A stretch of DNA of 64,000 nt, taken from contig NC_079137.1 in assembly GCF_945859705.1 (NCBI RefSeq), forward strand, positions 73,492,277-73,556,276, given 5' to 3'. The position numbers were made by a program, and so were the translations under genes. Below the pieces are notes generated by a model that worked only from the letters and a program-made list of their open reading frames with translations, searched no databases and had not been told where the DNA came from. Positions 47,322 to 56,923 of this stretch are shown here, one piece after another. The stretch is from Episyrphus balteatus (lineage: Eukaryota; Arthropoda; Insecta; Diptera; Syrphidae). Numbering within the stretch: the first letter of the stretch is position 1; each line of letters begins with the position of its first letter.

Positions 47322-47784
47322 CAGAGATGGCAGAGTAGATTACGTCAGGTAATCTACTCGGTTAACTACGCGTAGTTAATCGAATAAACTACTCGCTTGA
47401 TTTGTTTCATGTACTACCTACATTTGCTACGTGCAATAACTACATAAAAAACGTTATATTTCAAAAATATTAAAAAATAAATAGCTGTGTTTTCGTGAGA
47501 ATTTGGTTTCGTAAAGTAAAACCTTTTCAAAGAAACCACCCCAAGTCCATCTGGTTTCAAATATTCTATTCAAATTTACACTATCACAGCTATGTATTTC
47601 GATTTGAATAAGACTTTGACAATTTGGTGGTAAAATTGGCATTTCAAACTACATTTTGACGTCTAGCGCTACGTCTGCTACATTTAATTACGTTAACTAC
47701 ATTAAACTACGTTAACTACCTCATTTATGTAGTAGACGTAACAAATGTAGGAAATCAAAAAAAATCCAATTTTTGCCATCTCTG
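47322..47784. mobile_element. 463-bp hAT-type MITE inserted in the minisatellite
   Basis: The ends CAGAGATGGCAG and, in reverse complement, CAGAGATGGCAA are inverted. The 8-bp direct repeat GGCATGAC stands at 47314-47321 and 47785-47792. Removing the element plus one repeat restores the satellite period exactly. The 8-bp duplication and CAGAGATGG ends are hAT hallmarks. The interior is rich in TTAACTACG-type subterminal motifs; no transposase. Confidence 0.9.
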
Positions 47785-48122
47785 GGCATGACCCACGTGG
47801 GGCATGACCCACATGGGGCATGACCCACATGGGGCATGACCCACGTGGGGCATGACCCACATGGGGCATGACCCACGTGGGGCATGACCCACATGGGGCA
47901 TCACCCAAGTGGGGCATTACCCACATGGGGCATGACCCTCGTGGGGCATGACCCACATGGGGCATTACCCTCGTGGGGCATGACCCACATGGGGCATGAC
48001 CCACATGGGGCATGACCCACATGGGGCATGAATCACATGGGGCATGACCCACATGGGGCATGACCCACATGGGGCATGAATCACATGGGGCATGACCCAC
48101 ATGGGGCGCATGGGACATGACA
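47785..48122. repeat. 16-bp minisatellite, right segment
   Basis: Last part of the array, ending at GGGACATGACAC near 48122. It shares the rare variant order CATCACCC, CATTACCC, CCTCGTGG with the middle segment, and adds CATGAATCACATGGGG variants. Confidence 0.9.
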
Positions 48123-48401
48123 CTTTTTGACTTTTTGCAAAAAGTGGCCGGTGTGGTTATCCTCAACTTTTTTTTGTCAGAAAATAATTTTCAATTTAAC
48201 TTTGTAAAATTATTTTCTTATACAAAACGTGTCCAATCCCAATGCTGTTTAAGCCTATTGAACGCTGCCGAAGCTAAACGAAAAAAATCCTCGCTTAAAT
48301 TTATTTTTAAATGAAATATGTATGGAAGATAAATTTTTAGTGCGATCTTCTTACTAGGCTTTATAGACTGTTTTCATCACTAGAGCTCAAATGAGATAAT
48401 A

Positions 48402-48550
48402 GCCCTTTTCCATTGGACGTGGTAGTTTACTCGTGAGTACAAATCTAGTACAACAACTACACATTTCTATCTCCTCCAGTAGAAGATCATGTGTTAATTT
48501 TAGTACTAGATCTACTCAGGAGTAAACTACCACCTCCAATGGAACGGGGC
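48402..48550. mobile_element. MITE with TA duplication, copy 2
   Basis: 149 bp with inverted ends GCCCTTTTCCATTGGACGTG and, in reverse complement, GCCCCGTTCCATTGGAGGTG. TA is duplicated on both sides (48400-48401, 48551-48552). Same family as 40584-40736; the inverted similarity runs about 45 bp, including GTAGTTTACTC. Confidence 0.75.
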
Positions 48551-48552
48551 TA

Positions 48553-49345
48553 ATTTCTCAAATTATCTCATTTCGATTGTCAAATCATATAGAAAAAAAA
48601 ATTAATTTGAACCTAATTTGGGAATTTATTTCATTTTGCATTTAGTGAAAATGGTCAATTACATTTGCAGAACGTTTAAATTTTGTTTTTCACAATTTCA
48701 CAGAAAGCTTATAAAATAAGCACATTCAACAATTACCTAGATCCGTAGTCATTTATATCCCTCACTGAACACACTTCATTCATACATTTCCGAACGCACC
48801 CCTAAAAATTTGACATCCTCACACAAAACGTCATTCCACATGTCACTGTCACTCTCAAATTTCTCAACTACGAAAAAAAAAAGAAAAATACACGAAAAAA
48901 ACATCCCAATTTGTTAAACGGATCAAAAGAAAAGATAAAAAATCACCATAATTCCAGATAAAGAAATCATAAAATTACTCTAAAAATAATCTACAACAAT
49001 CTACCGCCAATAATCAACAATTAAATCATTCCCTTGTCATCGTTTAATGTGAAATTTAAATAAAAACATAAAAAAAACTTACAACTTTCATTCATAACAA
49101 GAACAAATAAAAATTGTCACGTAATTTTTTATCACAATTTGTCCCCCAAAAAGAAAAGAGATTCTCTCGATGTGATAATATTTGCGCATCACACAATTTC
49201 AATTTGCAAAAAAATGTACCAAAAATTCATCGAAAACCCTTTTTAAATGAAAACAATGACGAAAAAACTTCCAAAATAAGGTAAAACACATTCGACAACG
49301 TTTCCTTTTAAAGACACAATGATTTGATGATTCTGTTTATTTCAG
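48553..49345. other. 5' region of the TAB2-like exon
   Basis: AT-rich, no supported coding. A possible untranslated exon ends near 49279 (CAAAATAAG|GTAAAA). An acceptor TTTATTTCAG at 49336-49345 follows, giving a short putative intron just upstream of the coding exon. Confidence 0.3.
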
Positions 49346-49534
49346 AGAATTTCATGAAAATACAAATTTCTTGAAATTCAACTCGCCCACAACAAAAAAC
49401 ATTCCCCAGAAAAAGTTGATTCATTTTTTTTTCACTCGGAGTTTTATATAAAAGTCTCCACTCTGTCGTCACAACGGCAATTTACTGTTTCCATCGACCT
49501 TCACCATTCCACAGACTGGTTCCTGTCAGTGTCA

Positions 49535-50344
49535 ATGTATTTGCCACAAAATGACATATCCGAGGTCGTTTTACGTCAACGCAATCGGCGTGACGATCTC
49601 TCCAAAGAACTCTCCAAAAATAAATCGAAACTCAATGCTGTCCAACAGGAATACCATTTCCTAACGCAACCTCTGAATACAGACTATTTGGACGAATGCG
49701 AACGACTTGACGATGAAATTGACAAACTGCGGAGAGTTTGTCAAGTCATGTTGAATGAAATCGAACATTTGAAACGGTCTCAGGAGCCGTTGTTCGAACG
49801 GCAGCCGGTTCGGCCAGCTCCGCCACCTCCTCCGTATCCTCCACCTCGAATGAGGCCACAGACACTGTTTCCAAGACAGTCGTCGGCTTCGTCGCCATTA
49901 TCACCACGAAGTCCTGATACAAGTTCTTCCTCTAATTCCGAACAACTTCCAACTTCGCCAAGTTCGCAAGACCTCGCTTCTCCAGCACCGTCTCCAAAAA
50001 CCATCGACGATGTTTGTGATCCAAATTGTGGTGGAGAACAACCATGGCAATGCAGTATGTGTACATTCCAGAATCATCCGCTGCTAAATAAATGCGAATG
50101 TTGCGATAATGTGAGAATATTGCCTGGATCGGTGAGGATATTGCCATCGAGACCACCGCCTCCGATTCCTTTTGCTTTGGGTTCACGGTCGGCCCCGTTG
50201 ACTCCGGCAACTCCGATTACACCGAATAATGGGCCTCAATCGGCATGTGTTTTATCCAGATCGACTGAATATACTCGGCAAGGAGTGACTAATAGCAGCA
50301 GTGAGGGAAGTATGCCACAGTTTTTGGGCGATGTTATTATTTGA
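49535..50344 (+). CDS. TAB2/TAB3-like NZF zinc-finger protein (terminal exon or short gene)
   Basis: Open to a stop at 50342-50344; 269 aa from the first in-frame ATG. Residues ~15-85 are charged and coiled-coil-like (LRQRNRRDDLSKELSK, DDEIDKLRR). Then comes a Pro/Ser-rich stretch, and an NZF/RanBP2 zinc finger at about 171-190: PWQCSMCTFQNHP with the Cys-x2-Cys-x10-Cys-x2-Cys pattern and the Thr-Phe pair that contacts ubiquitin in TAB2. A Pro/Ser tail of ~80 aa follows. A coiled coil plus NZF is the C-terminal layout of TAB2/TAB3, adaptors linking polyubiquitin to TAK1 signalling. The N-terminal CUE domain is absent here. The frame stays open upstream to 49358, so this is probably the last exon of a longer gene. 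Poly(A) signal AATAAA at 50422. Confidence 0.7.
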   Translation: MYLPQNDISEVVLRQRNRRDDLSKELSKNKSKLNAVQQEYHFLTQPLNTDYLDECERLDDEIDKLRRVCQVMLNEIEHLKRSQEPLFERQPVRPAPPPPPYPPPRMRPQTLFPRQSSASSPLSPRSPDTSSSSNSEQLPTSPSSQDLASPAPSPKTIDDVCDPNCGGEQPWQCSMCTFQNHPLLNKCECCDNVRILPGSVRILPSRPPPPIPFALGSRSAPLTPATPITPNNGPQSACVLSRSTEYTRQGVTNSSSEGSMPQFLGDVII

Positions 50345-50429
50345 GAATGTTATAAATTGAATTTTGTCGTTCTTGGTTTTTATCAATTAATTAAAAATGT
50401 ACCTTAATCCTTACACAATCAAATAAATA

Positions 50430-51410
50430 TAAAATATATTTTATTTTACCCAACTTTAATTTATTTGCTTTTTTTTTTAATCCTATAGTAGGATTTTGAA
50501 GCGAAACGAAAAATTTTCTAGGTCTCCAAATTCAAAAAAGTAACGTTACGCGGCTAGGAATGAATTTGTTATTTTTTGATTTAAATAAGTCTTAAATATA
50601 TTGTGCAGAAGTTTTATCCTTGTAACGTTCTTCAAAAACGGATAAAATGCATTTTTGCATTTAACACTTTTTACAGATTGTCTCTATGTTATAACTTTAA
50701 TGTGTATTTTAAGTGCAAAATATGATACTCTGTCATTTTCACTGAGTCTGAAGACCTTTATTTCGACTATCCAACCTCTAGAACCCAAACCATAAGCATT
50801 TTAAAACAACAATTTCAACCTATTTTGGTTGGTCCATGGTCCAAATAAAAATATTATTTAATTTGTCTTTCATACATTGAACAGTGCATTAATCATACTA
50901 ATATTGCAATATCTTGCATTCTTAACGCAATACAGCAAAACGTCTATAGTTAAAATTTTTCCTGAGTTATAGTTCTTTCATTTGATACAAATTTTATTAA
51001 TGGCCGCTCAAAGTCCAAAATGCCCATTCTCCTTTGACATTTTGATCTTATATTATCTTCATTATTATAGTTGAAAAAGACGAGTAATAAAAAAAAATTT
51101 AATGCACACATTTTGCACAGGATTTTTTTTAAATGCACAAAATTTTTTATTTGCAATAAAATTTTTTTAATGCAAAATATTTTTCTTTGCAATAAAAATT
51201 TTATTTTCAATGCAAATTTTTTTCATTTGCAATAACATATTTTTTTTAATGCAAATATTTTTCAGTTGCAATAGGTACCTAAATATTTTTTTGTAATGCA
51301 TTTTTTTTTTCTACTTGCAATAAATATTTTCTTTTAATTTCTAATGGAGAGCAAATGCATAAGGAATAACATGATTTTTTAAAACCCTGTGTTGGAGCAA
51401 TAAAAATGAC
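50430..51410. other. Intergenic; TGCAATA/AATGCAAA tandem-like repeats at 51100-51340
   Basis: No gene. Between 51100 and 51340 the text TTGCAATAAAATTTTTTT, AATGCAAATATTTTTC recurs about six times at 30-60 bp spacing, a degenerate tandem repeat. The minus-strand open stretch over it is a by-product. Confidence 0.45.
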
Positions 51411-51416
51411 ATGGAC

Positions 51417-51595
51417 CCCTGTTTTGTAACTTTATCACTGGCGATAAACGTTTTTCAATGTCTCTAAAATCCATAAACCAGAATTTATGAATTAATAAAT
51501 TATGATCTGGAACAATTTATTTTATTTTGATGAGAATTAAATGGATTAGTCATTCAAATATTTTATCGCCAGTGATAAAAGTTACAAAACATGGG
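51417..51595. mobile_element. 179-bp MITE
   Basis: Left CCCTGTTTTGTAACTTTATC and the reverse complement of the right end CCCATGTTTTGTAACTTTTA are inverted repeats continuing through ATCACTGGCGATAAA, about 35 bp in all. No ORF; the target duplication is unclear. Confidence 0.7.
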
Positions 51596-51820
51596 CACTG
51601 GCCAGTTAAATGGAAGTGACAAATGATTTAAATTTGTCAAAATATTCTAGCACAGAGTTAAAAATAAAAGCATAACAAAATGTTCATTTAGAAATTTTGT
51701 ATTTATTTTTTTAAAGACTAGAAAAACTACGAGACACCCTGTGAACTAGTTGATATCAAAAAATAGCCCTGCCGTGTTCCATTTGAAATGGCAGATGTGT
51801 ATTCTATTCTCTAATTGAAC

Positions 51821-52121
51821 CATGGTATAAAAAGACAAGGTATGATCATTAGAGCCGCCATCTTACAAAATGGGGTAATAAGGTTTTGACGTTTGGCATT
51901 TGGCAAAGTCAAAAGCAACAACAATTTCCCAGACAAATTTGTTTTTTTTGACAGTTCAGGCTCTTGTTTTTGAAGTAAAAAAAGAAAAATACTAAAATAA
52001 CGTTTGTTTACAACAACAATTTCAATGGGCTGGGCTGTCAAAACCTTAAGTAGCCATAAGTTTTGACAGTTCTCGATACTGAGTTTTTTCTAATGATCAT
52101 ACCTTCTCTTTTTATACCATG
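51821..52121. mobile_element. 301-bp Mutator-like MITE with 9-bp duplication
   Basis: Ends CATGGTATAAAAAGACAAGG and, in reverse complement, CATGGTATAAAAAGAGAAGG are inverted and extend through TATGATCATTAG (about 33 bp). The 9-bp direct repeat TAATTGAAC abuts both ends (51812-51820 and 52122-52130), which is the usual duplication length for Mutator-like elements. Part of its interior (GACAGTTCAGGCTCTTGTTT) recurs at about 52513-52570. Confidence 0.8.
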
Positions 52122-52130
52122 TAATTGAAC

Positions 52131-53021
52131 TTCTAGGCATTTTGTCCTTGTCTTTTGTCTTGGCTACAAGAAAAAACAAAAACAATTGCGCATTGTTGTT
52201 ATCAAGCTGTTGATTTACGTTTTCGAGTTAGAATTTGACATCCAGGATCCAGCTCAAAAGCATTCAAGTAATCTCCTTCTTCAACTACAGCCCAAATGAG
52301 ACAAAAATTCGTAAATTAGGTCAGTTCAAATTAAATTTTTTTTATGCAATTTTACATTTGAAATGAGATTATTTGTGTAATTATTTATATTAGGTTATGC
52401 TTAAGTTCAGCATTCAACTCGGTCTGCTCAGCTATTTTATTTGAGCACACGAAAAATAGTTATAAATTTCATCACTCTTGAACAATGAGATAAAAAAGGA
52501 ACACAATTTTTTGACAGTTCAGGCTCTTGTTTCTGAAGTAAAAAAGAAAAATACTAAAATAACTTTTGTCAGTTATTTTAGTATTTAGCCAAAATGGATA
52601 GTAAAATGAATTTATTTAATACTGGGAACTAAAGAGAACCAACCCAGTGTCTACGTGCCAAATGAAAATTGAGATAGGTAAAAAACTTATAAAAATGATC
52701 GCAAAATGTTTGTTTGGTGTTGGAGTATGAAAAAACCAAACAAAAATATTTCTAATCCCAAGCTCTATAAAAATTATTGAAATAAAAATTAAACAGAAAA
52801 AAAAAATAGAGTCACCCTGTTGAATGTCGATAATACAGTTCAAATCGGCGCATGGCAGAAAGTTAAAAAAATCATTTGACAGTGACAGTTCGCCATTTGT
52901 TTGACAAAAGAAAAAGTCACATTTCTAGAAGCTCCTGCAAAATAATTCACATTTCTTTACAAAAATTCGTGAAATTATTTAAATTAATCTCAACAATTTA
53001 CAATAAATAAATACCTAAACA
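52131..53021. other. Upstream region of Rpb5
   Basis: No other gene. It contains a second fragment of the MITE interior (about 52508-52560) and, close to the gene, TTTGACAGTGACAGTTCGCC (52876-52895). The leader to the ATG at 53022 appears uninterrupted. Confidence 0.4.
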
Positions 53022-53654
53022 ATGGATGATGAAGCTGAAACATATAAACTATGGCGTATTCGCAAAACAATAATGCAACTTAGCCACGACCGTGGCTATT
53101 TAGTCACACAAGATGAACTCGATCAAACGCTGGAACAATTTAAAGAAATCTTTGGCGACAAACCGAGTGAAAAACGTCCAGCTCGTGGTGACTTGGTTGT
53201 TCTAGTTGCCCACAATGACGATCCCACCGACCAAATGTTTGTCTTCTTCCCCGAAGAACCCAAAATCGGCATCAAAACCATCAAAACTTACTGCACTCGA
53301 ATGCAGGAGGAAAACATTCATCGTGCTGTTGTTGTTGTTCAGGGAGGAATGACTCCGTCGGCCAAACAATCGTTGGTTGACATGGCACCGAAATATATTT
53401 TGGAACAATTTCTAGAATCGGAATTGTTGATTAATATTACCGAACACGAATTGGTGCCGGAACATGTTGTAATGACGCCGGAAGAGAAGCAAGAATTGTT
53501 GCAACGTTACAAATTGAAGGAGAACATGTTGATGAGAATTCAGGCGGGTGATCCGGTGGCAAGGTATTTTGGGCTGAAACGAGGACAAGTCGTGAAGATT
53601 ATTCGGTCTTCGGAGACAGCTGGACGTTATATTTCTTATCGGTTGGTTTGTTAG
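53022..53654 (+). CDS. Rpb5: RNA polymerase I/II/III shared subunit RPB5 (RPABC1)
   Basis: 210 aa in a single exon, the usual family length. The N-terminal jaw domain runs from MDDEAETYKLWRIRKTI to about residue 140 (VTQDELDQTLEQF, VFFPEEPKIGIKTIK). The highly conserved C-terminal assembly domain follows (HELVPEHVVMTPEEKQELL, QAGDPVARYFGLKRGQVVKI, then SSETAGRYISYRLVC) and ends exactly at the family's C-terminus. The protein is a common subunit of nuclear RNA polymerases I, II and III, placed at the lower jaw contacting downstream DNA. The ATG at 53022 is the first and sits in a good context (AACAATGG). A TTTAATAAAGAAA signal at about 53668 can serve polyadenylation. Intact, no anomaly. Confidence 0.98.
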   Translation: MDDEAETYKLWRIRKTIMQLSHDRGYLVTQDELDQTLEQFKEIFGDKPSEKRPARGDLVVLVAHNDDPTDQMFVFFPEEPKIGIKTIKTYCTRMQEENIHRAVVVVQGGMTPSAKQSLVDMAPKYILEQFLESELLINITEHELVPEHVVMTPEEKQELLQRYKLKENMLMRIQAGDPVARYFGLKRGQVVKIIRSSETAGRYISYRLVC

Positions 53655-53714
53655 AGAAGACAAACTTTAATAAAGAAACTGTATTTTGTCATTTAAATAA
53701 AAATAGATTTTAAT

Positions 53715-54310
53715 TAAAATAAACTTATTTTTTTGTAAAATTTGAATTCTTTTATTTTGGGATAGATTTTTGGAGGACTTGACGCTTTTAGTTCATAAAC
53801 CAAACGTTTTACGTATTTGTCGTATAGCTTCTCGTAGCTTGAGAGTATTGATTGCTGAAATATTTCAAAAAAGGATCACGTTTGAATTTGGTTTGGGAAA
53901 AGAAAGATGCTTTAATTCTTGTCGTTTTAAATCAAAAGTCCCATGGAAAATTGAGCAAAAATAAAAAAAACTCATTCGCTTAATGGAAGGAAGCATTTAT
54001 GAGGCAGCTGAACTTTTTCTAAAATTACCATAAAATAATGAAGAACAGTTCTTGTTATCCCTATTTTAATTAATTCATCCGTCTGTGAGATTCACTGGAT
54101 TAGCCTCAGAAAGCGGAGGCAAGTCTCCCAGACTTGCATCACTCCATATCCGTGGACAATACAAAAAAACATAAAATTATTTAATAATTTATCATTTGAA
54201 GGCAGTTGGGATAACTTTCCCGAAAATATTGTTATAGGACTAGGTGAAGATGGACCAGAAATGTCCAGTTTATATGATAGCAATTCATAACTTAAAATTC
54301 TATTCACATC
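53715..54310 (-). pseudogene. Possible decayed coding stretches, minus strand
   Basis: Two protein-like stretches of unknown family. Minus 54307-54080: ILSYELLSYKLDISGPSSPS to KLLNNFMFF, after which the sensible reading jumps one frame to YCPRIWSDASLGDLPPLSEA, ending in a stop near 54078. The jump falls in a run of seven T. Minus 53860-53715: after an acceptor-like GAAATATTTCAG comes SSYEKLYDKYVKRLVYELKA and a stop, convergent with Rpb5. Either a frameshifted pseudogene or chance; no homology recognised. Confidence 0.3.
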
Positions 54311-54504
54311 TTTTCATTTGTATAATTGGGCAGTAAATATCTTATTTTTAATTTTGAATTATTTTGGAGTCGTCACCATAGAAATCATTAATAAACAAAT
54401 TCAGATTTTTCGTTTGCTTATTTTTTTCTCTAGCATTTCATATATGAACAGTGGGCTTGAAAGGCTTTAGACTGGAAGTAAAAAGTCTTTAACAGAGTCT
54501 TATG

Positions 54505-54865
54505 AAGCTTAGTAGGTAGTTCGAGACATTTGGCACAAAACCGAGAGTTTTCGTTCATCGAAGTGCTGATGTGGGCCTAGATCGTCAACCAAGGAGGCGG
54601 TTTGGTAATGGTCTGGGGAAGTGGAGTGGGAGATTTGTATGGATTATTGGAAGAATGAACTAGGATAAGATGGTATTTGAGGAAAAGGCTTTGATGTCTG
54701 GAATAAAATTGACTGGCGAAGGATTCGAGCTTCAACAGAATAACACTAAACACACTTCCACATTAGCATTGCTTCAAACAGAGAGAAGACGGAAAAACTC
54801 TTCTCTTTTGTATAAATTCGATAAACTTGAGAATGGCTGGGGCGATATTTGTGTTTTTTTTTTTG
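54505..54865 (+). pseudogene. Relic of a Tc1-like transposase
   Basis: Translated fragments follow the Tc1/mariner C-terminal half: RRFGT, then GGGLVMVWGSGVGDLYGLLE (from about 54595; compare the GGGSVMVWG motif of Tc1 transposases), a stop and frame change, DKMVFEEKALMSGIKL, and FELQQNNTKHTS (about 54727-54760; compare QQDNDPKHTS). The catalytic Asp of the latter motif is replaced by Asn, and one further residue is missing. Dead copy. Confidence 0.75.
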
Positions 54866-55054
54866 AGTAAGTTCAGGATGATCTCTTGTGAAAAAAAAAA
54901 ATTTAAAATTCATCCACTGCCTCACTTACATTTCGAATACATCAATCAATTGTGATGAAATATAAGCGAGTGAAAGTCTTAAGTTATATTTTTAAGAAGC
55001 CACCCACTGCCATTTTCACTTTTCTTATGTATCTGTTTGTCGGAAATACCCTTA

Positions 55055-56901
55055 TAGGCTATTGATTATGTCGAAAAAAACAGGGCAATAAGGAACTAAG
55101 ACGTTCATCCGTTTTTATTGCAGGAATCGTTCAATGGGTTATAAAAGAACATAAAACCGCGAAGTGCTATTAAATGAGAGGGTGGAAACTGAAGATAGGG
55201 GTGTAAAAGCCCCCTTTTTGGTTTTTTCAATATATCTCGTAAACCGAGCAAAATTTTAGTATATTGCTCTCAAAACTTTTTGTAGAGAATTGAATTTCCT
55301 ATTAGAATAATGTTTTTTAAAAATTGAAAAAAAAAATTTCCATACCAAAATAGTCGAAACAATCATAAAAAAAATATCAAAAAAATCGATTTTTTGAGTT
55401 TTTTTTGCTTTTTTAGTTGTACATTTTTTTTGGGTTGAAATAGACATAAACATTGCTCCAAAGAAAAAAAGAAGATTAAATTTCCTTCAAAACCCTGTAC
55501 TCACTAAATTTTTTCATTGAAAATTAACCGAAGTATGGCCATTTTAATCTATCTTTTTTTCGCATTTTTAGTTTTACTCAAGTAAAACAGAAACATTTGA
55601 GGGGAAAGTACGATAACTTAAGCACCAAGAACTGATAATGAGATTTTGTAGAGGGGTTAAATACAATCATTGTTTACTATGGGAGGGGGGATCTATGTCC
55701 CCCCGTTTTGGCGGGAGGGGCAATTTTCTAAAAAAAAATACTTAAAATAAAAAATTATTAAAAAACAACGGCAACACTCACAGTTTTGATTGATACTTTT
55801 TTCAAAAGCTAGAATTATAAACTAAATATTAATTTTAAAACGAAGTTATTTTAATTAAATGTTTTTGAAATAAACGAGTGATTCCAATAATGAAAGTATT
55901 TTGTCTATTTTTCAATTTTCTCAAAAAGTAGAAGGCATAGGAACATTATGATTTTCATGATTTGATAAGAAATCAATTAAGGAAGTTTACTTTGTCGATC
56001 AATTTCGTATTGAAGTCCACAGTCTTTGTGAAAATTGTACTCAATGTGCTTTTTAAACTTTTTTTTCACAAGTTTTGACTTTGAAATCGGGTATTTCAAA
56101 AACAATTGATTAAAATAACTTCATTTTAAGATTAATATTAAGTTTATAATTCTAGCTTTTGAAAAAAGTATCAATCAAAACTGTGAGTGTTGCCTTTGTT
56201 TTTTAATAATTTTTTTTTTATTTTAAGTATTTTTTTTTAGAAAATTGCCCCTCCCGCCAAAACGGGGGGACATAGATCCCCCCTCCCATAGTAAACAATG
56301 ATTGTATTTAACCCCTCTACAAAATCTCATTATCAGTTCTTGGTGCTTAAGTTATCGTACTTTCCCCTCAAATGTTTCTGTTTTACTTGAGTAAAACTAA
56401 AAATGCGAAAAAAAGATAGATTAAAATGGCCATACTTCGGTAAATTTTCAATGAAAAAATTTAGTGAGTACAGGGTTTTGAAGGAAATTTAATCTTCTTT
56501 TTTTCTTTGGAGCAATGTTTATGTCTATCTCAACCAAAAAAAAATGTACAACTTAAAAAGCAAAAAAACTCAAAAAATCGATTTTTTTGATATTTTTTTA
56601 TGATTGTTTCGACTATTTTGGTATGGAATTTTTTTTTTTCAATTTTTAAAAAAAATTATTCTAATAGGAAATTCAATTCTCTACAAAAAGTTTTGAGAGC
56701 AATATACTAAAATTTTGCTCGGTTTACGAGATATATTGAAAAAACCAAAAAGGGGGCTTTTACACCCCTATCTTCAGTTTCCACCCTCTCATTTAATAGC
56801 ACTTCGCGGTTTTATGTTCTTTTATAACCCATTGAACGATTCCTGCAATAAAAACCCGTGAACGTCTTAGTTCCTTTCTAAATGAAATAATCAATAGCCT
56901 A
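55055..56901. mobile_element. 1.85-kb foldback element with ~0.8-kb inverted arms
   Basis: Arm 55055-55876 is repeated in reverse complement at about 56090-56901 with very few differences; the central loop is about 215 bp. The tips read TAGGCTATTGATTAT on both sides, and TTA flanks both ends (55052-55054 and 56902-56904), a PIF/Harbinger-size duplication. GC-rich islands in each arm read GGGGGGATCTATGTCCCCCC. The arms contain no ORF. High arm identity suggests recent insertion or arm conversion. Confidence 0.88.
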
Positions 56902-56923
56902 TTAATTCCATTTTTGTATTTAA

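Noticed and set aside
47061..48166. Further minus-strand open frames of the same repeat
   Set aside because: Same minisatellite; interrupted by the hAT MITE, no independent coding evidence.
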